Positions 16,918 through 25,959 are shown, numbered from the stretch's first letter. The stretch: DNA of 64,000 nt from JBBQCW01 sp038319025 (GCA_038319025.1 JBBQCW010000016.1:7259-71258); one strand, 5' to 3'. Program-made: numbers and translations. The notes: generated by a model from the sequence alone, not told the origin.

Positions 16918-18012
16918 TCAGGGCCTGATCGGCGCAGCGTCCTGGATCTTCAGCGGCGTGACCGGCACGCCGTCACTCCACTTGCCCATCGAGCGGTGCT
17001 GGGGCGTATTGCCCAGCGCGTAGCGGCAGTCCGTGCCGGCGTAGGCGCAGGTTTGCATCGCATCCCACACCTTCCAGCAGAAGTTCCAGTCGTAGGCATC
17101 GGCCTGGCCCTTCGCGGCGGCGCAGACTCCGTGCCGGGAAGACAACGCCGGGGTGCCGTGGTTGTCGGCTTGCGTCAGCACAAGGTCCTTGTTGCGCTTC
17201 GGGACGCTGGTGAGCAACGGGAAGACCGAGTTGCAGGTGCCCCGCGCCGCGACGCCCGCGTCAGGGTGCGAGGGGTCAATGCCGGTGTTGGCCAACACGC
17301 CTTCCGCTCCTGAGTGACACTGCACCAGCGTGCTCGAGGGGATCCCGGCGAGGCTGTCGTCGAGAGCGCCCTCATGGAAGTCGACGAGGCCGCCGTCGTG
17401 CGGATCGTCCAGGAATACGGCCCGCGGTTTTGGCAGGTGGAGCGAGGCGTACCGGCTGGCGAGGTTCGCGGTGATGATGCCGCCGAACGAGAAGCCGAAG
17501 TAGCTGGTTCGCGCAAGGTCGGGCTGCACCTTGCCGTCGTCGGCGCGCAACGAGGCGAGCGCACCACGGATGCCGTTGACCTCCGAGGTCATGCACGGCT
17601 CGATGTCGAACGGCCCGGGGCACGGTACGGCGATGTCGGTCTGCCAGCGCGGGTAGATCACGACATGACCCGTGAGCACTGTGTGGCGAATCAACTCGTA
17701 CATCGTCGCGTACCCTGAGAACTCGTAGTACCCGTGCGTGATGACGGCCAGCGGCGCAGACTTCGGCCGGGGCTTGGTCGGCTCGAACGTGAACCAAGCG
17801 TCGGCCCCCGTGCCGCCTGCGGTGACCCGCCAGTCGGCGTGCGCGACCTGGCTGCCACCTGGCCCTGTCTTAGGTTGCGCGGGCTGTGTGATCGCGGCGC
17901 CGGCCCGCGGGACGAAAGCGGTGAGCACAAGGGCTGCCACGAGGCCGGCCAGGAGTACGGACGGTCGGGCGCGGATCGAGTTGGCGAGCACTACGCGGAG
18001 TGTAGGCAGCAC
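16918..18012 (-). CDS. Secreted alpha/beta-hydrolase
   Basis: The protein has 364 residues with an N-terminal signal or anchor helix (about 17-38). The hydrolase core shows ITHGYYEFSG, which may be the oxyanion region, and the nucleophile elbow GFSFGG. A later HGTPALSSRHG region may supply the catalytic His. There are several Cys (CPGPFDIEPCM, CSKxx-like spacing absent) that could form disulfides outside the cell. Substrate unknown; lipase/cutinase-like enzymes share this plan. Confidence 0.75.
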   Translation of the reverse strand: MLPTLRVVLANSIRARPSVLLAGLVAALVLTAFVPRAGAAITQPAQPKTGPGGSQVAHADWRVTAGGTGADAWFTFEPTKPRPKSAPLAVITHGYYEFSGYATMYELIRHTVLTGHVVIYPRWQTDIAVPCPGPFDIEPCMTSEVNGIRGALASLRADDGKVQPDLARTSYFGFSFGGIITANLASRYASLHLPKPRAVFLDDPHDGGLVDFHEGALDDSLAGIPSSTLVQCHSGAEGVLANTGIDPSHPDAGVAARGTCNSVFPLLTSVPKRNKDLVLTQADNHGTPALSSRHGVCAAAKGQADAYDWNFCWKVWDAMQTCAYAGTDCRYALGNTPQHRSMGKWSDGVPVTPLKIQDAAPIRP

Positions 18013-18032
18013 ACGACCACGGACAACCCATC

Positions 18033-18062
18033 GGGGAACGGGCTGGATTCAGCCCGTTCCCC
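18033..18062 (-). terminator. Strong hairpin terminator
   Basis: A perfect 13-bp stem, GGGGAACGGGCTG pairing with CAGCCCGTTCCCC, closes a GATT loop 19 bases after the stop of the next gene (18081-18485, reverse strand). This is the clearest terminator in the window. Confidence 0.85.
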
Positions 18063-18080
18063 ACTAGCATCGTGGGCTGC

Positions 18081-18485
18081 CTACGGGTGGCCACCCATCG
18101 AGTTCACGGCGCTCACGGTGAAGTCGCTGCCGACCTGGACCTCGACGTCGCTGCCGTCGGCCTTGGTGATGTGCGCCTCATACGGCGCGCTTGAATCGAC
18201 GTTGGTCTCGACGCGATCGACTGTGCCGGGGACCTTCGCCAGCGCGGCGGCCTTGACCTTGGCCTCGGTATCACCGGTGAGGAGTGTCTCGGTCTTGCCG
18301 TTTACGGTGTGCCCGCCCTGATGGGGGTCACGCGCCGGGGCGCCCTGCGGTGCGGACGAGCCGGCGCCCGCAGCGGCCGGAGTGGTCGACGTGGTCGAGC
18401 TGGCGGCGTTGGCGATGGTCGCCCCGCCGACGGCGGCCGCCCCGACCGCTGCCGCGGTGACGAGCTTGGTGCGAACTGCTGACAT
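18081..18485 (-). CDS. Small secreted protein, PepSY-like
   Basis: The protein has 134 residues with a signal peptide (about 1-28, ending ANAASS). A Ser/Thr/Pro linker follows, then a domain ETLLTGDTEAKVKAAALAKV, TVDRVETNVDSSAPYEAHIT and DGSDVEVQVGSDFTV, the pattern of PepSY-type proteins. PepSY domains are often extracytoplasmic inhibitors or chaperones. The gene is monocistronic with a strong terminator after it. Annotation as PepSY is by pattern only. Confidence 0.75.
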   Translation of the reverse strand: MSAVRTKLVTAAAVGAAAVGGATIANAASSTTSTTPAAAGAGSSAPQGAPARDPHQGGHTVNGKTETLLTGDTEAKVKAAALAKVPGTVDRVETNVDSSAPYEAHITKADGSDVEVQVGSDFTVSAVNSMGGHP

Positions 18486-18592
18486 AAAGGAACTCCTGAC
18501 TTGGTGATGGGTTTGCGCTGCTCCATCAGGGTCAGGGTTCCGTGTGGCATTCCCGTCCGGGCGGGCTGAGAGTTCTGTGGGACGCCGTCGCC

Positions 18593-19786
18593 TCAGGCGG
18601 CCTCCGCCACCTCGCGCCGCGGCGCGCCCCCACCCGTCGTCAGCTTGTAGAGCTTGCCCAGCTGCTGGGGCACGGTGGCCGGGGTCGTCTCCTTGAGCCA
18701 GCCGTTGGGCAGCGAGAGGCGGATGACCTTGTGCCAGGCGGAGGCGACCTGCTTGGGCAATGAGCCCTCGTGGTAGTGCAGGTCGTTGCGCTCGAAGATG
18801 TCCCTGACCTTCGGCGCCACCTCGGCGTAGCGGTTGCTGGGCAGGTCCGGGAACAGGTGGTGCTCGATCTGGTGGGACAGGTTGCCGGTCATGATGTGCA
18901 TCGTCCGGCTACCGCTGATGTTGGCGGAGCCGATCATCTGCCGCAGGTACCACTCGCCGCGCGTCTCACCCTCGATCGAGTGCTTCTCGAACGTCTCGAC
19001 GCCTTCGGGGAAGTGCCCGCACATGATCACCGAGTGCGTCCACAGGTTGCGCACCACGTTGGCGGTGAAGTTGGCCGCCAGCGTCGGCAGGAACGACGGG
19101 CCTGACAGCACGGGGTGGACGACGTAGTCCTTGGCTGCCTGCCGGCGGATCTTGCTCAGCGTGGCCTTGGCCTTGGCCTTGAAGTCGGGGTTCGCGCGCC
19201 GCTCCTTGGTGGCCAGGTTCTTGCCCAGTTCCAGGTCGTAGGCTGCGATGCCGTATTCGAAGAAGCAGGCGTTGATGAAGTTCCATAGCGGCTGAGCCAG
19301 GTAGAACGGCACCCAGCGCTGGTCCTCGTCGACGCGCATGATTCCGTAACCGAGGTCGTTGTCCTTACCGATCACGTTCGTGTAGGTGTGGTGCAGCTCG
19401 TTGTGGGAGTGCTTCCACTGATCGGCCGGGCTGGCGCTGTCCCACTCCCACGTGGTCGAGTGGATCTTCGGGTCGCGCATCCAATCCCACTGGCCGTGGA
19501 GGATGTTGTGCCCGACCTCCATGTTCTCCAGGATCTTGGCCACGCTGAGGCCGGCCGTTCCCGCCAGCCAGGCGGGCGGGAAGAGGGAGAACAGCAGGAC
19601 GCCGCGGCTGCCGATCTCCAGCTGACGCTGCACCTTGATCACCTTGCGGATGTACGCCGCATCGGACTCCCCGCGGGAGTCGAGGACCTCCTGGCGGATG
19701 GCGTCGAGTTCGACACCGATCCGCTCGATGTCCGCCGGCGTGAGGTGGGCGACGGGGTTCTCATTCTTGTTCTGGATGGCAGTCAT
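18593..19786 (-). CDS. Membrane acyl-CoA/fatty-acid desaturase (DesA3-like)
   Basis: The protein has 397 residues. The three histidine boxes of the diiron centre are GHNILHGQ, HNELHHTYT and LSHQIEHHLFPDLPS. Hydrophobic segments lie between them (for example LFSLFPPAWLAGTAGLSVA). This is the class of M. tuberculosis DesA3, which needs a dedicated reductase; such a gene lies 15 bp upstream on the same strand. The product probably introduces a cis double bond in membrane acyl chains. Regulation may involve the divergent PucR-type gene. Confidence 0.92.
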   Translation of the reverse strand: MTAIQNKNENPVAHLTPADIERIGVELDAIRQEVLDSRGESDAAYIRKVIKVQRQLEIGSRGVLLFSLFPPAWLAGTAGLSVAKILENMEVGHNILHGQWDWMRDPKIHSTTWEWDSASPADQWKHSHNELHHTYTNVIGKDNDLGYGIMRVDEDQRWVPFYLAQPLWNFINACFFEYGIAAYDLELGKNLATKERRANPDFKAKAKATLSKIRRQAAKDYVVHPVLSGPSFLPTLAANFTANVVRNLWTHSVIMCGHFPEGVETFEKHSIEGETRGEWYLRQMIGSANISGSRTMHIMTGNLSHQIEHHLFPDLPSNRYAEVAPKVRDIFERNDLHYHEGSLPKQVASAWHKVIRLSLPNGWLKETTPATVPQQLGKLYKLTTGGGAPRREVAEAA

Positions 19787-19801
19787 CAGAGGTGCCTTTC
19801 G

Positions 19802-20902
19802 CTAGTGGTCGATCTCGCAGCGGCCGGCGGCCGCCGAGATGCAGGTCTGGATGAGCACGCCGTCGCCCGGGGCGGCGGTCGTGATGTCGCCGTTGCGCAG
19901 GTCACGCACGGCGCCTTCGCGCAGGGGGAGCACGCACCCGTAACAGATGCCCATACGACAGCCGCTGGGCATCAGGACACCGGCCGCTTCAGCAGCGTCG
20001 AGGATCGTGGTGGCGCCGTCGAGTTCGAGCGTCACGTCGGTCTGGTTGAGGGTCAGCGTGCCGCCGTCGCCGGCGATGAGCATGGCCGGGCGGAAGCGCT
20101 CGGTGTGCATCTGGTCGGCGATTCCCTCCGCTTCCCAGTGGCCCTCGAGCATCTCCAGCATGCCGACCGGGCCACAGGCCCAGGCGGTGCGGGTGGACAG
20201 GTCGGGCACGAGCGCAGCGATCGCTGCCGCATCGAGCATGCCGTCCTCGTCGGTGTGCTGAAGCACCAAGCGGATGTGCCCGGCCGCATCGAGCTCACGA
20301 AGTTCTTCGGCGAAGATGACGTCGGCGGCGGCAGGCGCCGAGTGCACCACGACGACGTCGGCGCCGGTGTCACCGGCGGCGACCCAGTTGCGCAGGATCC
20401 CCATCACGGGGGTGATGCCGGAACCGGCGGTGATGAACAGCGCCTTGGTCGGTGGCGTCGCGGGGAGGGTGAACGCGCCGGCCGCCTGATCAAGCTGCAC
20501 GATCGTGCCGGGCTTGGCCCGGTGGACGAGGTGGTTGCTCACGGTTCCGTCCGGGAACGCCTTGACGGTGATCGCGATGCACCTGTCGCGCCGGTCAAGG
20601 CGGGAGGTGAGCGAGTAGGCGCGCCACTGACGCACGCCGTTCACGTCGATGCCGATACGGATGTACTGGCCGGGAGTGTGTCCGGCCCAGTCGGCGCTCG
20701 GCTTGATGACGATCGTCGCCGAGTCGCGGGTCTCGGGCCGAACTTCGACGATTCGCCCGCGCAGGTCGGCTCCCGAACGCAGGGGGCTGAACATGTCCAG
20801 GTAGTCGGCCGGAAGCAACGGCGTGGTGGCCATCTCCGCGAAGCGGATCGCGCGTCGGCGCAGGCTTCTACGTCCGGTGGGGATTGCGGCAGTCGCGGTC
20901 AT
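19802..20902 (-). CDS. FAD/[2Fe-2S] oxidoreductase, electron donor to the desaturase
   Basis: I chose ATG 20902 (366 residues); an ATG two codons earlier (20908) is equally possible. Domains in order: FAD-binding (GQYIRIGID, RAYSLTS), NAD-binding (ITAGSGITPVMGIL, AWACGPVGMLE), and a C-terminal plant-type ferredoxin with Cys ligands in SGCRMGICYGC and a fourth Cys in LIQTCIS. It corresponds to the Rv3230c class, partner of DesA3. The 15-bp gap to the desaturase indicates one operon. Confidence 0.92.
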   Translation of the reverse strand: MTATAAIPTGRRSLRRRAIRFAEMATTPLLPADYLDMFSPLRSGADLRGRIVEVRPETRDSATIVIKPSADWAGHTPGQYIRIGIDVNGVRQWRAYSLTSRLDRRDRCIAITVKAFPDGTVSNHLVHRAKPGTIVQLDQAAGAFTLPATPPTKALFITAGSGITPVMGILRNWVAAGDTGADVVVVHSAPAAADVIFAEELRELDAAGHIRLVLQHTDEDGMLDAAAIAALVPDLSTRTAWACGPVGMLEMLEGHWEAEGIADQMHTERFRPAMLIAGDGGTLTLNQTDVTLELDGATTILDAAEAAGVLMPSGCRMGICYGCVLPLREGAVRDLRNGDITTAAPGDGVLIQTCISAAAGRCEIDH

Positions 20903-20972
20903 GAACATACCGTGATGTACCGGAGGGGTAAAGTCCTGACCATGAAGCGTGAACACGGCGGCGGAAACTGTC

Positions 20973-22202
20973 ATGGATGAACAGAAACAGGCGACCGTCG
21001 CCGTCGGTCCGCCGGATATCGAGCTCAGCGAGGAGATCACGGCGGCGCTCCGGGCCGAGCTGCCCCGGGTCTCCGAACGGACGCTCGCCGCGGTCATCAC
21101 CAGCGTGCCAAGCTACGCGGACGCCTGGAGCGGGCCGATGGGCGAGACGATTCGAGGAGCGGTCGAGCTGGCGCTCGGCGGGTTCCTTACCTTGGCCGGC
21201 CGCTCGGGCGGATCTGATCCGGGAAGCCCGGCGGCCGAGGCCGTAGAGGCGGCGTACACGCTGGGCCGAGGTGAGGCGCGCAACGGCCGGACCATGGAGG
21301 CCCTGCTCGCCGCCTACCGCATCGGGGCGCGAGTGGCGTGGCGGGACATGTCTCAGACCGCGGTCGCCGCCGGCCTCAGCGCGGAGCACCTCTCGGCCTT
21401 CGCAGAACTGGTCTTTGCGTACATCGACGAGCTGTCCGCCGCCAGCGCCGCGGGGCACACCGATGAGCTGGAGACGACGGGCCACGTGCGCCGCCGCTAC
21501 CTGGAGCGGCTCGCACAGGCGTTGCTGGGCGATGCACCAGAGGAGACGGGCCCGGCCGCCGCCGAGCGCGCCGACTGGCCGCCGCCCGCCGCGCTCACTG
21601 CGGTGCTTCTGCCCGAGAAGCATGTGCGGGCTGTGCTGCGCAAGGTCGACGCGAGGAGCTTCCAGCCCACCGAGGACGTTCGGGGCCTGGACGCGTTCAG
21701 CGGGTTTGCGTTGCTGCTGGTGGCCGAGCCCGCGCGGCCCAGCGCGCGGGCACGTGCGCGACTTGGGAAGCTGCTCGCAGGGCACGAAGCCGTCGTCGGC
21801 CCGACCCGACCGTGGCTGCAGGTCGGCGGGTCCTACTCACGGGCGCTGGCCCTCCTGCGGTTGCGGGAGTCGGCCTCGGGCGGCCTGGACACCGAGGAAC
21901 ATCTGGTGGAGATCCTGATCGGCGCAGACCCCGAGGCGCTGGCCGACCTGCGCGCACGGGTGCTCGGCCCGCTCGACGATCTGCGCCCCAGCGCCGCCCG
22001 CAAGCTCACCGACACGCTGCGTTCATGGCTTCTGCATCAGGGCCGGCGCGAGGATGTCGCCGCCGACCTCTTCATCCATCCTCAGACGGTGCGCTACCGC
22101 ATGGGGCAGTTGCACGATCTGTATGGGGACCGCCTGCGCGAGCCCGAGTTCGTGCTCGAGGCGACGATCGCGCTGGCAACGCCGGTGTCGCCTGATCTGT
22201 AG
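20973..22202 (+). CDS. PucR-family transcriptional regulator
   Basis: The protein has 409 residues from ATG 20973. The N-terminal 150 residues are helical (ELPRVSERTLAAVI). The central part contains a GGDEF-like/CdaR-type segment. The C-terminus is the PucR helix-turn-helix DVAADLFIHPQTVRYRMGQL. It is divergent from the desaturase-reductase operon with about 70 bp between, a usual arrangement for a regulator of that operon. The effector is unknown. Confidence 0.87.
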   Translation: MDEQKQATVAVGPPDIELSEEITAALRAELPRVSERTLAAVITSVPSYADAWSGPMGETIRGAVELALGGFLTLAGRSGGSDPGSPAAEAVEAAYTLGRGEARNGRTMEALLAAYRIGARVAWRDMSQTAVAAGLSAEHLSAFAELVFAYIDELSAASAAGHTDELETTGHVRRRYLERLAQALLGDAPEETGPAAAERADWPPPAALTAVLLPEKHVRAVLRKVDARSFQPTEDVRGLDAFSGFALLLVAEPARPSARARARLGKLLAGHEAVVGPTRPWLQVGGSYSRALALLRLRESASGGLDTEEHLVEILIGADPEALADLRARVLGPLDDLRPSAARKLTDTLRSWLLHQGRREDVAADLFIHPQTVRYRMGQLHDLYGDRLREPEFVLEATIALATPVSPDL

Positions 22203-22224
22203 GCGGCTGCCCTGGGCTTCATAG

Positions 22225-22244
22225 CAACATCCATTAGGGTGTTG
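22225..22244. promoter_or_regulatory. Near-perfect palindrome before the ArsR gene (likely operator)
   Basis: CAACATCC-ATTA-GGGTGTTG is a 20-bp inverted repeat with one mismatch pair. It ends two bases before the ATG of the ArsR-type gene. The position and form suit autorepression. Confidence 0.65.
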
Positions 22245-22246
22245 TT

Positions 22247-22597
22247 ATGACCGTCGATCGCTGTGACCTGCTCTGCCTCGATATCCCCAAGGCCGAGGCG
22301 ATCCGAGCGAGTCTTCCGGTCGCTGGGGCAATGGACGCTCCGGCGGCGCGGATGAAAGCGCTCGGCGATCCCACTCGAATGCTCGTCGCCACCGCGCTCA
22401 AGGCCGGCGGTGAGTTGTGCGTTTGTGATCTCGCTTGGGTCATGGGCCGGGCGGAGAATCTGATCTCACATCATCTGCGCCAGCTGCGCGCGGCAGGTCT
22501 GGCCGTCTCACGACGCGACGGAAAGATGGTCCTGTACTCGCTTACTTCGGTCGGCCAGGCCCTGCTTGCGTCAGTCGAAGTGCAGGTTCCCGCGTGA
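22247..22597 (+). CDS. ArsR-family metal sensor, CadC/CmtR-like
   Basis: The protein has 116 residues. An N-terminal pair of Cys in CDLLCLD and ELCVCDLAWV in the helix before the DNA-reading helix reproduce the four-Cys alpha3N site of CadC, which senses Cd(II), Pb(II) or Zn(II). The winged helix is ENLISHHLRQLRAAGLAVSRRDGKMVLYSL. Metal binding should release the protein from the palindrome at its own start. It overlaps the transporter gene by 4 bp (GTGA). Confidence 0.87.
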   Translation: MTVDRCDLLCLDIPKAEAIRASLPVAGAMDAPAARMKALGDPTRMLVATALKAGGELCVCDLAWVMGRAENLISHHLRQLRAAGLAVSRRDGKMVLYSLTSVGQALLASVEVQVPA

Positions 22598-23262
22598 GCA
22601 GCTTCCAACTCGCGATCACCCCGTCAGGCCCGCCGTCCGATGAGTACGGTGGTGCGGACCGCCGAGCGGCTCTGGAGGCCCGTGGCCGTCTGCTGGCCCG
22701 CGTTGGCCTCGCGTGGCACGTCATCGAGGCCGCCGTGGCCATCGGCGCTGGGGTCGTCGCCGGGTCGGTCGCGCTCGTGGGCTTCGGCGCCGACAGTCTG
22801 ATCGAGGTTGCCGCCGGGCTCGTGGTCCTCTGGCTGATGTCGGGTGGCCGCTCAGCGTCGCCCCGCGCTGAGCGTCGCGCGCAGCAGATGATCGCCGTGT
22901 CGTTCGCTGCGCTCGCGATTTACGTGTGCGTAGAGGCCGCTCCTGACCTGGTCGCCGGGGAGCACCCGCAGGCCAGCTGGGCGGGCATCGTCCTGTCCGT
23001 GGTCGCACTGGTGACGATGCCGTGGCTGGCGAACGCCAAGCGACTCGTCGGAGAACAACTCGGCTCCGCAGCAGCCACCAGCGAAAGCCGCCAGACGATG
23101 CTCTGCGCGTACATATCCGCGGCTCTGCTCCTCGGCTTGGGCGCCAATGCCCTGCTCGGCTGGTGGTGGGCTGACCCGTTCGCGGGCCTTGTCATTGCCG
23201 TCATCGCCGCACGTGAGTCACGGGATGCCTGGCGCGGCGACGCGTGCTCCTGCTGCACGTGA
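22594..23262 (+). CDS. Cation-efflux transporter under ArsR control (short CDF-like)
   Basis: I chose GTG 22594 (222 residues) because it overlaps the ArsR stop as GTGA; the frame is open further upstream but inside that gene. There are about six membrane helices. The Asp-containing sites are GFGADSLIEVAAG in one helix and WADPFAGLVIAV in another, as in the cation diffusion facilitators, though the usual His is replaced. There is no C-terminal cytosolic domain; the protein ends GDACSCCT, a three-Cys tail that could hand over thiophilic metals. Predicted to export Cd/Zn/Pb-type ions. Confidence 0.8.
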   Translation: MSSFQLAITPSGPPSDEYGGADRRAALEARGRLLARVGLAWHVIEAAVAIGAGVVAGSVALVGFGADSLIEVAAGLVVLWLMSGGRSASPRAERRAQQMIAVSFAALAIYVCVEAAPDLVAGEHPQASWAGIVLSVVALVTMPWLANAKRLVGEQLGSAAATSESRQTMLCAYISAALLLGLGANALLGWWWADPFAGLVIAVIAARESRDAWRGDACSCCT

Positions 23263-23315
23263 GCGTCGCGTGTCGGCTGCCAGTGCGACACCCCGGGGCG
23301 TGAGACGATGCGCCG

Positions 23316-24065
23316 GTGAACACGCACGAAGACCTTGCCTCTCGCAGCGACGCCGCGTACGCCGGCCGCGCCGGGCCGACGGCCGCGAGGCCGGCCATCC
23401 GCAGCCTGGCGCTCGCCGTGCTGGCCTGCGGTCTCTTGCTCGCCGGATGCGGGACCGCCGACGACACGCCGACGGTCACCGGGGTGTCGGTCGCCGGCCC
23501 GGGCGCGCAGACGGGGCCGCCGCCGTGGAAACCCGAGTACGCGCACCTCAAGGCACGGATCGCACCGCTGAAGCTCCCGTCGCCCGGCACCGAGAAGTTC
23601 CACGTCCACGAGCTACTGCACATCTACGCGGACGGCCTACTGGTACCCCTGGCCAAGAACATCGGCGTTGACGAGTCGCGCAGGATCGAGACGGCGCTGC
23701 ACACGCACGACAGCACCGGCGTGATCCATATGGAGGCAGACAAGCCGTTCAAGGCAACGCTCGGCGACCTGTTCCAGGTGTGGGGCATCTCGTTCGGCCC
23801 TGACCACATCGGCGGTCTGAAGGCCACGAAGGACAATCCTCTGCGCGTGTACGTGGACGGCAAGCTGATCACGGACCCGGCGGCTCACGTCTTGCGCAAG
23901 GACGACAACATCGTCGTCGCCTACGGCAGCACCCAGGGCATCCCGCTGGTTCCCGGCGACGGTGCGCTCAAGGCCGCCAACGGCAAGGGCGGAAACCCCG
24001 TGGCGTGCTCGACCGACAAGCACGGCAAGACCCGTACCAAGTGCTTCATCACGAGGAAGCCCTAG
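23316..24065 (+). CDS. His-rich lipoprotein
   Basis: The protein has 249 residues from GTG 23316. After a charged N-terminus there is a hydrophobic segment with lipobox LLAGC. The mature part contains EKFHVHELLHIYADG and LHTHDSTGVIHMEA, two His-rich strands like those of extracytoplasmic proteins of unknown function in actinobacteria, and a C-terminal Cys pair. The clustered His suggest metal binding at the cell surface, which fits the cation transporter 53 bp upstream on the same strand. That link is inferred. Confidence 0.72.
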   Translation: MNTHEDLASRSDAAYAGRAGPTAARPAIRSLALAVLACGLLLAGCGTADDTPTVTGVSVAGPGAQTGPPPWKPEYAHLKARIAPLKLPSPGTEKFHVHELLHIYADGLLVPLAKNIGVDESRRIETALHTHDSTGVIHMEADKPFKATLGDLFQVWGISFGPDHIGGLKATKDNPLRVYVDGKLITDPAAHVLRKDDNIVVAYGSTQGIPLVPGDGALKAANGKGGNPVACSTDKHGKTRTKCFITRKP

Positions 24066-24113
24066 CCAGGACAGAGTGGCGCAACGCCCGCGGTGCTCCG
24101 ATACGATCGGATC

Positions 24114-25190
24114 GTGTTGGTGCGCGCCCTTTTGATTGCGGTGGTGGTCGGCGCATTTGCGCCGGCGGCCGCCCACGCCGACATCCTCATCTTCACCTGC
24201 GGAGTGGGGTACGCCAACCTCTGTCAGTCCGCACCCGACGGTTCGTCCCGCAGCGAGTTGACCTCCGACGCGACGGGGAAGGGCAGCGACCTGTACACCA
24301 GCCCGTCGCTCGCGGCGTCGGGCGCAAAGCTCGCGTTCCTGAGGGGCGGTCAGCTCTACGTGGCCGACGCCGGGACGCAGAAGACAACCGGCCCGGCCGG
24401 CGGGCCCGGGGCCTTCCTGGTGGCCCGGGTGCGCCCCGATGGACGCAAAGTGGCCGTCGGCGAGTTCGGCAACGGCGCGGTCAACGCGATCTGCACGTAC
24501 GCATCTGACCTCACGGGACGTTCGTGCATCGGCAGCGGAGGCAGTTTCGGCTGGGCGCCTGCGAACGCCGTCTACACGACGACAACCACCGCGGCGACCG
24601 GTTACCGCGAGAGCGTATGCACCCTGCTCGATCCCCCGCCCGGCCTCACGGGGTGCGCGAGCTTCATCCCCGGCGATGCGGGCGCCGATCTGTACGACCC
24701 GGTCGCCTCCCCGGACGGGAGGCTCATCGCCGTCACGCGGGCGAGCGCCGGCAGCGTGCGAGGCAGCATTGCCCTCTACGACGCCACGAGCGGCGCCCTC
24801 GTGCGAGTCCTGACCGCAGGCCCGGCTGACGGCGGGCCTGCCTGGTCCCCGGACGGGCGCTCGATCGTGTTCGACCGCTCCGGCGCTGACGTGATGACCG
24901 TGAGCACCAATGCTTCGGCGCCGGGCAGCGAGAAATTGGTGGACGCCAATGGTCGCGAGCCGACATGGGGCGGGGGCACCGTGGCGTCCGCCGGCGCGGG
25001 CGGCTGCACCATGCCAAGGCTGGTCGGGAAGCACCTCACGACCGCTCGGACCGCGCTCAAGAAGGCCGGGTGCTCGACGGCGACTGTGAAGGGGTCGCGC
25101 AGCAGTCGGGCCAAGGTCCGTCGCCAGTCTCCCGCAGCGGGCAAGCACGTCAGCGCGGGCCGGCGTCCGGTTCTGACTACCAGTCGGTGA
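24114..25190 (+). CDS. Secreted WD40-like beta-propeller protein with C-terminal PASTA domain
   Basis: The protein has 358 residues from GTG 24114; a GTG 21 bases upstream is also possible. A signal peptide ends AAAHA-D. The body has propeller blades of the TolB/PD40 type (SPSLAASGAKLAFLR, SPDGRLIAVTR, WSPDGRSIVFDRSG). Residues about 300-358 form a PASTA domain (MPRLVGKHLTTARTALKKAGC ... SPAAGKHV), which binds peptidoglycan or beta-lactam-like ligands in Ser/Thr kinases. The fusion suggests a wall-associated propeller. Confidence 0.8.
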   Translation: MLVRALLIAVVVGAFAPAAAHADILIFTCGVGYANLCQSAPDGSSRSELTSDATGKGSDLYTSPSLAASGAKLAFLRGGQLYVADAGTQKTTGPAGGPGAFLVARVRPDGRKVAVGEFGNGAVNAICTYASDLTGRSCIGSGGSFGWAPANAVYTTTTTAATGYRESVCTLLDPPPGLTGCASFIPGDAGADLYDPVASPDGRLIAVTRASAGSVRGSIALYDATSGALVRVLTAGPADGGPAWSPDGRSIVFDRSGADVMTVSTNASAPGSEKLVDANGREPTWGGGTVASAGAGGCTMPRLVGKHLTTARTALKKAGCSTATVKGSRSSRAKVRRQSPAAGKHVSAGRRPVLTTSR

Positions 25191-25234
25191 CGAGCGTGGC
25201 GCGTCAGCTCGGTCTTCGCTGGTAGTTGAAGGCT

Positions 25235-25285
25235 GACTCAGCCCGCACAAACGCCGCAGCGCTTCGTGGATCGAAGGGCTGAGTC
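25235..25285. terminator. Inverted repeat between convergent genes
   Basis: GACTCAGCCC (25235-25244) and GGGCTGAGTC (25276-25285) form a 10-bp perfect stem around a 31-base loop between the PASTA gene and the TetR gene. The stem extends with a bulge (GCT/CAGC). A bidirectional terminator is likely. Confidence 0.6.
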
Positions 25286-25287
25286 GG

Positions 25288-25893
25288 TCAGCGTGGCGGC
25301 GCAGTAATCGCCTCAACGATCGGCCGTAGACCGTCCAACGTGATCGTGACGAGCCGCCGGACCGCTGCCTTTGACGACAGATTGCTCGACGCGGCGAGCG
25401 CACTCATGCAGTAGCCCGCAAGCTCCTGAGGGGCGATATCGTCGCGGATGTCACCGGAGGCAACTCCGTCGATGAGCAGATTTCGGAGGTGTTGTTCGAG
25501 CGCGCGTTGCGCGCCGGCGACGTGCTGTCCGTGGTGTAGGTCCGCGACCAGATGGGCACCGTGCTTGTCGAGCGACATTTCGTAGCGGCTGAGCGCATAC
25601 GCCTGGAGCACGGCCCTGATCCGCTCGCCTGGGTCTGCAGTCTGATCACCGATGGCAACGAGATGGTTCAAGTGGGCAGCGACGTGGCGCTCGTGCCACG
25701 CACCGAGGATCGCATCGACATCGGGGAAGTACTTGTAAAGCGTGGCGCGTGAGATACCGGTGCGCTCAGCGATCTGAGACATCGTGACGGCGCGGAGTCC
25801 GTTATCGGCGATCAGGGCCGCAGTGGTGTCCAGGACGGCGGTCTGGACCTGGCGTCGGTGCGAGTCGATCGTCTGACTCCACAGCTTGGCCAC
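25288..25893 (-). CDS. TetR-family transcriptional regulator
   Basis: I chose GTG 25893 (201 residues); longer versions run into the divergent promoter. The N-terminal helix-turn-helix is VTMSQIAERTGISRATLYKYFPDVDAILGAW. The C-terminal ligand-binding domain includes DLHHGQHVAGAQRALEQHLRNLL. It is divergent from a small gene at 25970, and two direct repeats lie between them. Ligand and targets unknown. Confidence 0.88.
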   Translation of the reverse strand: MAKLWSQTIDSHRRQVQTAVLDTTAALIADNGLRAVTMSQIAERTGISRATLYKYFPDVDAILGAWHERHVAAHLNHLVAIGDQTADPGERIRAVLQAYALSRYEMSLDKHGAHLVADLHHGQHVAGAQRALEQHLRNLLIDGVASGDIRDDIAPQELAGYCMSALAASSNLSSKAAVRRLVTITLDGLRPIVEAITAPPR

Positions 25894-25930
25894 GGGGTGA
25901 GTATACGAGATGCCGCGGTCAGTACACAGC

Positions 25931-25959
25931 GTATTGATAGCGACACTCTGTATTGATAG
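25931..25959. promoter_or_regulatory. Two direct repeats in the TetR divergent promoter
   Basis: GTATTGATAG occurs at 25931-25940 and again at 25950-25959, a 19-bp period (about two helical turns). The 76-bp gap is otherwise free of genes. It may be a tandem binding site for the TetR protein or a duplicated promoter element. Confidence 0.5.

Noticed and set aside
19388..20980. A 530-codon forward frame opposite the desaturase and reductase genes
   Set aside because: Shadow of two certain genes; His/Arg/Gly-rich without domains.
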